Shown: positions 37,850 through 47,495 of the stretch, one piece after another
How the letters are laid out: each line of letters opens with the position of its first letter
Numbering within the stretch: position 1 is the stretch's first letter
Assembly (NCBI RefSeq): GCF_014633365.1
Contig: NC_068343.1
Coordinates: 25,017,307-25,081,306, forward strand
Direction: 5' to 3'
DNA from: Diospyros lotus
Lineage: Eukaryota; Streptophyta; Magnoliopsida; Ericales; Ebenaceae
DNA length: 64,000 bases
Position numbers and translations under genes: made by a program
The notes under the pieces: model-generated
The model's database searches: none
The model's input: the letters and a program-made list of their open reading frames with translations, nothing else
What the model was told of the DNA's origin: nothing

Positions 37850-38500
37850 GTGATAAATTAATTTGTCACAATAACTATAAAAATTGTCATAATATACTTA
37901 TTGAGATGAAATTAGTTTGTCACATATTAATCACAACAAGCTTGTCTTAATAAGGATATTGTGACAAAACCAAGTTTTGTCACAATATCATCAGTTATAT
38001 TGTGACAGAGTATTTTGTCACTTAAATTAGTTTATTATGACAAATTATTTTGTTGTAAAAGAAAATATTTTTGTTACTATAAATACTATTTAGTCACAAT
38101 AAATCTAAATTTTAGATACAAATCATATGTTTTATTGTGACAAAATTTATCTTGTGAGAAAAAATGTTTTGTCACAATTTAAATAGTGACAAAACTTATT
38201 TAGCATAATTTTTAACGTGATAAAATAAATTGTCACTTATTATCTAATTGTCACAAATAATTTTGTCAATCATTTAATTTTGCAACAAATATTTTTTTGA
38301 CAATATAAAAATAATGACAAAAATAAAATTTTAAAATTATTCAATAGTGATAAAATATATTTTTTAATGCCCTAATAGTGACAAAAATATTTCTGTCAAT
38401 AATTCATAAAGGTGAGAAGTTTTTTTAATAAGAAAATATTAATAATAATGAAATTATTTTTTCACAAAATCATACAAAAAAACAAATATTTTTGTCAAAA
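37850..38500. repeat. Left subterminal repeat array of the CACTA element
   Basis: Many copies of TTGTCACAAT and its inverse ATTGTGACAAAA in both orientations, often 20 to 40 bases apart, with mutations that fade inward. They mirror the array at 52790-53360. Confidence 0.8.
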
Positions 38501-39906
38501 TTGAAATATTTTTCAATAATCTAATATTAACTAATATTTTTAAGAATTGTGCGCCTATAATAATTAACAACAAAGCAATCCAAGAAAGGAAAGAGGAAAT
38601 AGCAACTCAAATAGGAGCTACATAATGTATGAAAAATATTAGAACTAATATTACTCGATAATTGATAATCATTTTCAATAAGTTAATGATATTAAACAAT
38701 CTAAATAAAAACAAATATGTTATTTCTCCTTGCATAAGCTAAAACTAACTCACATAAACTAAATGAGCTAAACCAAAATTTAAAATGAAAAAAAATATTT
38801 TATTTAACAAATGAACTCAACAATAAGTCTCTTGAAGAGAGTCCCGCAACCACTAGACTAGAAAATTCACTCAGAGGCATCAATTGTCTAGCTATCTTTA
38901 CTAAGGCATACCTGCAATTCAAACAGAAGGAACAATTAGAACAAACAAATCATGCAAACCACTATATCATGGGATTATAGTAAATCTTTGCAAGTTCAAG
39001 GCACCCAATAGGGAAACAATAGTAAGCTTGCAGCAAACAATAAATGCACTTGCAAGGTGTAAATACCATTGTAAATAACTTGTAGCAAGGGACAAACTTC
39101 ATTCCTTGCTATCTTTTGCATTATTTGAGATAACTGTCTTCGAACATCTCCGGTAAACTTCATTCCTTGCCCCTGCAATTGGTATGTACAATATCAGAAC
39201 AAGTTCAACTCAATCGCTGAAGAAAAATAAAAGAATAAATACAGAGTCACATTTTTATTTGGCTCTGCACTCCGTAAAGGTAGCATAGAGTCACAATTTT
39301 ATTTGGCTTTCCTTTGATTTTTTGACATAAGTAACAAAAACTATTCTCTAGACTAGATTTGAAATAAGAAGGTGTACTTGTCAAGTGAGTCCATGCTTCT
39401 CCAACATATTATTGGCTCAGAACTTATGCAAACCTTTTAGTTAAGATACCAAAAAAGTGTAATATTTTTCCATAGCCTTCATAAATATGAAGTGTGTTAC
39501 AAGTTTAAAAAGTAAAATTAAAAATCTACTATTAAGATAAATGCATGCAAATATATACCTACAAATCCCTTTTTCCCTAGACATTTCATCAAGGAACTCT
39601 AGGATTCAAGACGTCTAACTCATTTGCAAATAGACACCTATGGAAAAATCTACTGTTAAGATGAAGTGATTTTTTCAAATCAATAATTGATACAAGTAAT
39701 ATTAGAGCATAACTTCTTATGCCCATTCCTGCCCTCAAATAACTCACGGAAAAATATGATATAACATTGTTTCTAGCTTTTCTTAAACTAAAGCAAAATT
39801 TTGGACTTCTTATTCTTAATCTATTCTATTTTTCGTTTACTGCAATGATCTTACTTCAAGCAGAAGCCTTTACATGGATTAAATTTCTAGTTCCAGTGAA
39901 CACTAA
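38501..39906. other. CACTA internal DNA, left part
   Basis: No transposase motif or convincing exon. A phrase AGAGTCACA(A/T)TTTTATTTGGCT occurs twice (39243 and 39288), and AACTTCATTCCTTGC occurs twice (39094 and 39155). The minus frame 39178-38996 has no recognisable feature. Confidence 0.45.
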
Positions 39907-40567
39907 GGGCCTGTTTGATTGGCCATTTTTTCTATGAAAAATGGCCATTTTCCACCCAAATTCTAGTTTTTGGGGTGTTTGATTGGCCAAATTTTCCATA
40001 GAAAATGTTTTCCATATTGCAGTCACATGACCCTCAATTCCCACTTTTGTGGGAATTGATTTTCCCATGGGGGTGGGGGGGGGGGGGTTGGATTTCATTT
40101 TCCATGGAACCACACATGGAGAGAACACAACTGCTTCCTCTTCCACCACTGCCCACAAACAGAGAGCAGCGAAGATTGACGGTTGCAGCAGCCATCCGCG
40201 ATGATGGCAGTGAAGATGGCAGCGGCGGCGATAGCCGCTACAACCGGCGATGGCGGTGATGGGGGGAGGCAGGGAGAAGAACTGGGTTTGGGATGGAGAG
40301 AGAGAGAGATGGATAGCGAAGCTTACCACTGCAACTGGCGATAGAGTCCGATTGACAGACGCCCCATCGACCTCATCTCTTTCCTCTAGGTCCTGATGGG
40401 AGAAGGTAACTATGGCGGTGATGCTTTCTCCAGTGATGGCGGCGATGGGGGGAGGCAGCAGGGAGAAGAACTGGGTTTGGGAGGCAGGGGGGAGAGAGAG
40501 AGAGAGAGAGAGAGATGGGAGAAGGCTGGGAGGAGATGAGGGTGGGTTTGGGAAGAAAATTCCATAG

Positions 40568-40619
<52 letters not shown>

Positions 40620-40791
40620 GAGAAGGCTGGGAGGAGATGGGGGTGGGTTTGGGAAGAAAATTCCATAGAAAAAAAATTGCAATCAAACACTTTTAATTGA
40701 TAATTTCCATGTAAATAATTTCTAGGTAATTAAATTGCCTAGAATTTATTTTCTTTCTATGTAAGTTCCATGCTTGCAATCAAACGCACCA
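39907..40791. mobile_element. Tourist-like element (PIF/Harbinger type) with GA-repeat core
   Basis: Left end GGGCCTGTTTGATTG and reverse complement of the right end TGGTGCGTTTGATTG form an inverted repeat. TAA flanks both sides (39904-39906 and 40792-40794). It is longer than usual for a MITE (885 bases). The core contains two GA microsatellites (about 40493-40515 and 40571-40615) within a tandem duplication of about 100 bases (40514-40672). The 276-residue minus frame across it is Ser-Leu low complexity from the GA repeats, not a transposase. Confidence 0.75.
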
Positions 40792-40863
40792 TAAGATTAA
40801 ATAGGTATGGGAAGTCAAAAAAAGTGTGTGGGTGTGTATGTAGCAAGTTAATAGATACACTTT

Positions 40864-41396
40864 TGATGAGGGGAATACCCTCGAGTCCACAATTACTCTA
40901 ATGCCTTGAGCATGCAACCATTGACAGCAGCGCCACGTGTTCGCTAAAGAGGTTCCTCGCCTACGTTATCTCGCTTGGGCCTAGGGGGTACACGTGGCAG
41001 GTATGTATTTCAACGACACTGATGATGGGTAAGGAAGTTTTTGAGCCGCCGTGGATCAACCATCTTGCCGAGGATCATGGAGATAGGGGCTATCTCGATC
41101 CCTTCAAAGGTGGTTGTGATTATGGAATCCTTATCATCAAGATTCTGAGAAGCACGGGATAGAGATCCTGAAGATCTCTATCCAGGATCCTTATCTTAGC
41201 ACGAGGATAAAAGAAAAGGAACGTGGGGACGTAAGGGACCTCGACTTTTGATTTTTTGAGCATAGGAAATAATTCTGAGATGCCTAGTCTGGAAATCTGA
41301 CTTGATCGTCGGAGATAAACCAGGGGAGCGAGTCCCCGTCTCCATTGCAGGTGTTTTGGTAGAGGCAGAGGAGGGTGATCGGCTACCGTATCATCA
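40864..41396 (+). repeat. Tat element 5' LTR
   Basis: Starts TGATGAGGGG and ends CATCATCA; 533 bases against 539 in the partner. The two differ by scattered substitutions and small indels around 41000-41040. Confidence 0.9.
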
Positions 41397-41417
41397 ATTG
41401 GCGCCCACCATGGGGCC
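41397..41417 (+). other. Tat element primer-binding site
   Basis: The sequence directly after the LTR contains TTGGCGCCCACCATGGGGC, the usual position and shape of the site in Tat elements. I do not assign the tRNA. Confidence 0.7.
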
Positions 41418-41470
41418 GTGGCATTTTTATTTTCTGTCTCTCTAACATAACTAGTTGCAACTTGTTTTCG

Positions 41471-42745
41471 ATGGCAACGAGGAGGCAACAGTCTCGAGCT
41501 GCTGGGGCTAACTCCGCCCTAGAATCGAGCCAGCAAAACCCTCCAAGGAGTCCACCGGGGAGAGACCGTAGTTCAGAAGGTCCTCCTCCCCCGCTGAACC
41601 GGATAGCGCTTTTGTAGAATCAGGTCCAGTGATTGACAGAGTTGCTCACTAGCTTCTTGGATTACCAGCACCAGCAAGCTCAATACTCTCGAGTAGAGGA
41701 GAGGCAAGAACCCCTGAGAAGAGAAGAGTCCTATTCACGGGAGGCGGATCCTCGAGGGCTCGGACAAGATAACGGGCGTGGCGAGGCGGCCGAGTCTTCT
41801 GACATGTCGTATGCGCAACAGCGGCATGAGAGAAGATTACGTTAGTTGGAGGAAGAGATTGCTGCCTTGAGGCCAAAGTTAGGTGAGACTCAAGGGACAA
41901 TGGTGAATCAGCTCCTCAGTCCGGAGATCATGGCTGCCATACCGCTGGAGCGTCTTTGCATTTCGGCCATTAAGCCTTATGCGGGAACCACCGACCCAAT
42001 GGATCACCTTGACCTTTTACCTCTCATATGATGGTGCAGGATACTTCAGACGCAATGTGGTGTAGGGTTTTCTTGGCAACCTTGGAAGGGCACACGCGTG
42101 CTCGGTATTCAAACCTGGCCCATCACTCTATTGTAAATTTTGTGCAGCTTCGGGGTAGTTTTTTGGCGCACTTCGCACCGCTCCAGAGGCATCGAAGGTC
42201 TACTATGGCCCTCGTTAGTCTAAAGCAGAACCAGGGAGAACCTTTGAAAGACTTCATTTCGCACTTCAATATGGAAGCTTTGAGCATCGAGAACTTTGAC
42301 CATAGTGTAGTTATGATAGCATTCCAGAATGCCTTAAGGCCCGGTCCTTTTGCCCCGTCGCTAGCCAAAACGCCCTCGATCACATTCATGGACATCTTAG
42401 GCTGTGCTACGAAGTACATAAATGCTGAAGAGGTCATGCAAGCGAAGAAGGCAAAGCATGCAAAAAAGAAGGAAAAAAGGAAACACCCCGAGGAAAGGAA
42501 GAACGAAAACCGGAGGGAAAAAAATCGTCCTCGGTGGGACTCGAGTGGATTTACCCTTTTGAATGCCCCGAGATGGGAGATCCTTGCCACTATTGAAGGC
42601 AAAGACTATCTGAAGAAGCCTTAGCCAATAAAAGTACCGTCTGACAAAAGGAACCGAAATAAGTATTGCCGTTTCCATCGGCATCATGGCCATGATACGG
42701 AAGAATGTCACCAATTAAAAGAGGAAATCCAAGAGTTAATCAACT
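41471..42745 (+). pseudogene. Tat gag
   Basis: Gag begins at ATG 41471 (MATRRQQSRAAG) with a disordered, Arg/Ser-rich N terminus, interrupted by stops near 41615, 41630 and 41845. After a frameshift near 42025 the capsid domain is open from 42028 to 42624, with WCRVFLATLEGHTRARYSNL, LRGSFLAHFA and LKQNQGEPLKDFISHFN. It is followed by a Lys-rich tail and, after a stop at 42622, a zinc-knuckle-like [15 protein letters not shown] (near 42665-42710). In life it would form the particle that packages the element RNA. Several breaks make it inactive. Confidence 0.85.
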
Positions 42746-43089
42746 GAGGCTTCCTGAGGAGTTATGTGGCCAAGGAAGTTGATTCCCGAAGAAGGAAAGA
42801 CCGACGGTCGCAGTCACAAAGTCCTGCTAGGAGGGACCAGGCGGATGACCGAGATCATGCTCAACATTTGCCTAGGAGGGAGAGACCATAGTGGGAGGAA
42901 GGTGATCATCCTCAGTCTCCAGTATTCCATACACTTGCCGCAGGAGAAGTCCCAGTCGCGAAGGGTGAAGAAGGTCCTAACAGCTGAACCGGGGGGCTGA
43001 AAAGGTCGAGGTGTGTGGAGCCGATTTCTTTCTCATATAGTGACCTCCCTGGCTACCCAAATTGAAATGATCCGCTGGTAATAACAGCC

Positions 43090-43779
43090 AGGCTCGAGAA
43101 GTGGGAGCTCTGGCGGATCCTCGTGGATCCGGGAAGTTCTTTGAAGATATTGTATCGCCAAGCTTTCCTCAGCATGGGGTACCAAATGGAGCAGTTAAAG
43201 CCAGAGAGGGTCCATTTGGTGGGATTTGACGGGGAGGCTGTATATTCAGAAGGGATTATTCAACTTTCGCTAACCATGGGGAAAGGTTCTCGAACCTCTC
43301 AGGTCATGCTGGATATCCTGGTAGCAGATGTACCTACGACTTATAATATGATCCTCGGTAGATTGGGCCTCAATGCCCTTCGGGCTATTTCTAGCACATA
43401 TCATATGATGATGAAGTTTCCTATGGTCAATGGGATAGGTGAGGTGCGAGGAGATTTGCGCTCAGCCCGCGAATGTTATATGGCCTCCATAGGCATAGCA
43501 AGGGATATGGGGGCGAGAGAGGCAACGTCACAAGAGGAAGCTCTTGGTCCGTGGAGGGACTCTCGAGGAAAGAAGGCAGAGGATCCCCCAAAGGAGGTTA
43601 GTTTTTTGCTGGAAGGGTCGGAGAAACCGAAAACATTAGAGCCGGTAGACAAATTGGAGGAAGTACCCCTAAGGGAAGATTACCTGGATCGTTGTATAAG
43701 GATGAGTGCAGAGTTAAAAGAACCCTCGAGGGGGCGGATATTGGCCCTCCTTCGACAGTATGCGGACATTTTCACATGA
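43090..43779 (+). pseudogene. Tat pol: protease and linker
   Basis: Aspartic protease region. The active-site triad appears as VDPGSS at about 43117-43134, with Pro where most retroviral-type proteases have Thr or Ser; small variations at this place are known in Tat elements. A flap/second-strand region follows, with the NMILGRLGLNALRAISS phrase (ILGRxxLN is the conserved C-terminal motif). The frame stays open to a stop at 43777, inside the linker before reverse transcriptase (ALLRQYADIFT). This is one of the best preserved stretches of the element. Confidence 0.85.
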
Positions 43780-43785
43780 ACTGCT

Positions 43786-44480
43786 CAAGACATGCTGGGA
43801 GTAGATCCGAAAGTTATGAGGCACAAATTAGGAATACGACCGGGTTTCCGACCTGTTAAACAGAAGAAGTGGAGCTTCTCCCTTAATAGAGGATGAGCAA
43901 TTGAGGCAGAAGTGGCAAAATTAATGGAGGCACAATATATTCAAGAAGTTGATTATTTGGAGTGGTTGGCGAATGTCGTGTTGGTGCCCAAAGGGGAGAG
44001 CAAGTGGAGGCTTTGCATTAATTTCACTGATCTCAACAAAGCTTGCCCCGAAGGATAGCTACCTTATTTTGAGAATAGATGCCTTGATTGATGGGACTAG
44101 CGGTTGTTTGCTTATGAGTTTCTTGGATGCCTTTTAGGGGTATCACCAGATTCCTTTGCAGCCTGAGGATCAGGAGAAGACAACATTCATCACCGATAAG
44201 GCAACCTACTGTTACACAGTAATGCCCTTTGGTTTGAAGAATGCAGGAGCCACTTACAAGTGCTTAGTGAATAAGCTTTTTCAACACCAGCTCGGGCGGA
44301 ATATGGAAGCTTATGTCGAACTTAATCCTGTCAAATGTGCTTTTGACGTCTCTGTAGGAAAATTTTTGGGTTACATCATACATCATCGAGGGATTGAGGT
44401 GAACCCAGCGAAGGTTAAAGCCATTATAGACATGCCGGCCCCAAGGAATGTTAAGGAAGTACAGAGCCTTACGGGAAGAA
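43786..44480 (+). pseudogene. Tat pol: reverse transcriptase with the active site deleted
   Basis: Recognisable parts: HKLGIRPGFRPVKQKK before the fingers, WLANVVLVPKGESKWRLCINFTDLNKACP (A-box region, fingers and palm) and YCYTVMPFGLKNAGATYKCLVNKLF (motif B region). Stops at about 43894, a frameshift near 44056 and a stop at 44136 break it. Immediately after GRNMEAYVE the sequence jumps to LNPVKCAFDV, so the YVDDM catalytic box and about 30 following residues are missing (joint at about 44317-44322) while the frame is kept. The connection resumes with KFLGYIIHHRGIEVNPAKV. The enzyme could not polymerise DNA. Confidence 0.85.
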
Positions 44481-45470
44481 TGACTGCCTTGGGGAGATTC
44501 CTCTCTCGCTTAGAAGAAAAGAGCCTCCCCTTCTATAAGATCCTATCAAAAGCTAAGAATTTCATATGGAATGCCGAATGTCAGGAAGCTTTTGACAAAC
44601 TGAAGGAACGTCTGGCCACGCCTCCGATTCTCATGAAGCCACAGCCAGGAGAACCGTTGTACATCTACTTGGTGATAGCCGAGGAAGCCGTGAGTTCTGT
44701 GCTGGTGCGTGAAGAAGATAAGAGGCATAGGCCCGTTTACTATGCTAGTAAGTGGTTGACAGAGGTGGAGGTTCGATACCCTCCCATGGAGAAGCTAGCT
44801 TTTGCCCTGATAATCTCGGCAAGAAAACTTCGACCCTATTTTAAGCTCATACAATTATTGTGCTTACTAACCGACCTTTGAGGCAGGTTCTTAGCAAGCC
44901 TGAGCTCTCCGGAAAGATGTTGAAATGGGCAATGGTGCTTACAGCTTTTGATATTGGGTACAGGCCTGGGCCAGCTATCAAGGCTCAGGTGTTAGCAGAC
45001 GTCATTACAGAAGGGATAGGGTCCTCAGAAGCTTCAGAAGAGGATCAGAGCCCATGGGTATTAGCTGTGGATGGGAGTTCAACTTTGGAAGGCGGTGGAG
45101 CAGGTTTGATGATCAAAAGTCCCGATGGGCAGTCATGGCCTTATGCTTTGCACTTTGAGTTCTAGGCATCTAACAATGAGGTAGAATATGAGGCTCTGTT
45201 GGCAGGATTGAGATTAGCTGAACAGTTGAGAGCTCGTCGAGTCGAGGTGAGTTCGGACTCTAACTTGGTAGTGTAGTAAGTAAATGGGGAATATGAAGCT
45301 CGGGGAGCCCACATGGAAAGATACTTAGCCATGGTCAGAGACTTAATCGCACGATTCCAGTATGTAAAGGTGGAGTATGTCCCTCGGGCCATGAATACAG
45401 AGGTAGATCTATTATCTCGAATTGCCTCTTCCTTTTTCTCTACAAGCTCTCGAGAAATTTGGATTGAATC
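44481..45470 (+). pseudogene. Tat pol: two consecutive RNase H domains
   Basis: The first domain (about 44500-44880) carries FIWNAECQEAFDKLK, PLYIYLVIAEEAVSSVLVRE, RPVYYASKWL and the ARKLRPYF phrase. A frameshift near 44878 leads into the linker PLRQVLSKPELSGKMLKWAM. The second domain (about 45045-45430) shows the archaeal-like RNase H acquired by Tat elements: LAVDGSSTLEGGGAGLM (first Asp), [16 protein letters not shown] (Glu), VSSDSNLVV (Asp) and VPRAMNTEVDLLSRIA (last Asp). All four acidic positions can be seen, although stops occur near 45164, 45273 and 45276. Confidence 0.8.
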
Positions 45471-45589
45471 CCTACCATAGAAGAGTATCGAAGAAGTCAA
45501 TGATCAACTATGTGTAGATGAAGAGCCTAGCTGGATGGATCCTTTCTTGTTATACTTAAGAGAGGAGAAACTCCCCGAGGATGATTCAA

Positions 45590-46763
45590 AAGCTTGAGAA
45601 GTTAGAAGGAAGGCTCGAAGGTTCATGTTGGTTAACGGGGAGCTTTATTGGAGATCATTCTCGCAGCCGTTGCTCAAGTGCATTAGGCTTCGCGAAGCAG
45701 ACCACATCCTGAGGGAAATTCATGAAGGCATATGCAGAAGTCATATCGGAGCTCGAACCCTCAGCCAAAAAGCTCTTCGGCAGGGGTACTATTGGCCGAC
45801 GATGGTAAGGGACTCAGAGTAACTGGTCAGGACCTGCGACAGATGTCTGCGAACCTCCACTTGGTTCATGTGCCGACGGTCATCCTAGCTCATCTGGCTA
45901 CACCTTGCCCCTTTGCTCAATGGGGTATCGATATCTTGGGGCCGTTTGCCCCGGCTGCAGGGCAGGTTAAGTATATCGTGGCTGCCATTGATTATTTCAC
46001 AAAGTGGGTCGAAGCTGAAGCAGTGGCTTCCATCACCGCCCGACGGGTGAAACAATTTATGTGGAAGAATGTGGTTTGTCGCTTTGGGATTCCTTGGGTA
46101 CTAATATCTGATAACGACACCTAATTTACTGACCGATCTATCCAAGAATGGTTCCAGGAGTTGAGAATAAGGCAACAGTTCACTTCGGTGGCCCATCCAC
46201 AGGCTAACAGATAAATTGAACTCACCAACAAAACTTTGCTGCATGGTTTAAAAGCACGAGTGGATAGGGCAGACGGCAGCTGGGTGGAAGAATTGCCAAA
46301 AATTCTATGGTCTTACCCGACCACGGTGAAGGTATCCACGAGAAAAACCCCTTTCAGCTTATGCTATGGTTCGGAAGCATTAATCCCAGTTGAAATAGGA
46401 GTACCTACGCGAAGGGTGGAGCTTTTTAACCCAGAATCCAATGAGCAGAATCTGAAGGACAACTTAGATTTCTTGGATGAACTTCGTGGTCAAGTAAAGA
46501 TTAGGCAAGCTGCTTACAATCAACATATAGAAAGATACTACAATCAAAGAGTAAGGGCATGGAATTTTCTTCCTGGAGATTGGGTATTATGACGAGCAGA
46601 TGTTCGAGGGGCCTAAGAAGCGAATAAGAAAACACAGAATTGGGAAGGTCCATTCAAGGTAGCAGAAGTTCTTAGTGCTGGGGCTTACAAACTCCAAATC
46701 CCCGAGGGTACACCAATAAAAAATGTTTGGAATGTGTAGAATTTAAGGAAATTCTATCAGTAA
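45590..46763 (+). pseudogene. Tat pol: integrase
   Basis: The HHCC zinc-binding region is present (EIHEGICRSHIGARTLSQ with ALRQGYYWPTM, then LVRTCDRC at about 45822-45850), broken by a stop at about 45820 and a frameshift at about 45850. The catalytic core follows with WGIDILGPF (first Asp), AAIDYFTKWVEAEA, FGIPWVLISDNDT (second Asp) and, after stops at 46123 and 46212, a HPQANR...IELTNKTLLHGL stretch with the Glu. The C-terminal part runs to DWVL at 46590, shifts frame, and continues with WEGPFKVAEVLSAGAYKL to about 46763. It is the last coding part on the plus strand. Confidence 0.85.
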
Positions 46764-46923
46764 TGTTTTCTTTATTATGATCTCTATATGTTATTTTGAA
46801 ATAAACATATTATTTTTCTCTCCTATTAGTGAAGGCTTTTCTTCTCGAAAGACTCAGGGGAGCACCCCTAATTAAAAATAAGCCTAACTTTGAGAGGGCC
46901 TCGAGCCTTGGACTAAGAGCGAC

Positions 46924-47330
46924 GGATCAGATATGATTCTCGGGGGGTCCAAACCCTCGATGAAAATAAAAGGATCAAATATGATCCTCGGGGGGTCCGA
47001 ACCCTCGACAAAAATAAAAGGATCAGATATGATCCAAGGGGGGTCCGAACCCTCAACAAAAATAAAAGGATTAGATATTATCCACGGGGGGCCCGAACCC
47101 TCGACAAAAGGAAAAAGGATCAGATATGATCCGCAAAAATCAAAGGATCATATGTGATCCTCGAGGGGGGTCTGAACCCCTCGAAACAAAACAAATTCAA
47201 GTTCTTCGACAAGAAAACAAAATAGGCAAAAACAAAAGAATCAGACCTGATCCCTACAGGGTTTATAGTCCTCGGCAAAAACAAAGGGATTAGATGTGAT
47301 CCTCGGGGGGCCCAACCCTTGGCAAGAGCA
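46924..47330 (+). repeat. Tandem array with palindromic heads in the Tat 3' region
   Basis: Four and a half units of about 48 bases (46924-47143) followed by more diverged units to 47330. Each begins with a palindrome of the form GGATCANATATGATCC (stem GGATCA/TGATCC, four-base loop) and continues TCGGGGGGTCCGAACCCTCGACAAAAATAAAA-like, with a run of G facing a run of CC. The apparent plus frame is a by-product of the repeat. Such arrays sit between pol and the 3' LTR in Tat/Ogre/Retand elements. Confidence 0.85.
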
Positions 47331-47495
47331 ATCGAGCAAGCAAAACAAGCGAGCAAGAAAACTAAGGGGTTTATGGTCCTCGATGTCAAGTAAGGGAAAT
47401 TAAAGTTGCAAGGTAACATTTAAAGAAAATTTCCAAAAAGTCAGGCAAAAGAAGGTTAAAATTTTATTACAGACAAATCTTGAGTACAAAGATAT

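Noticed and set aside
39856..40686. 276-residue minus-strand open frame
   Set aside because: It crosses the ends of the Tourist-like element and consists mainly of Ser-Leu runs made by GA/CT repeats; the overlapping frames are equally open. No domain is visible.
46933..47157. Plus-strand frame with repeated ILGGSEPSTKIKG units
   Set aside because: It is a by-product of the 48-base tandem array, whose unit length is a multiple of three.
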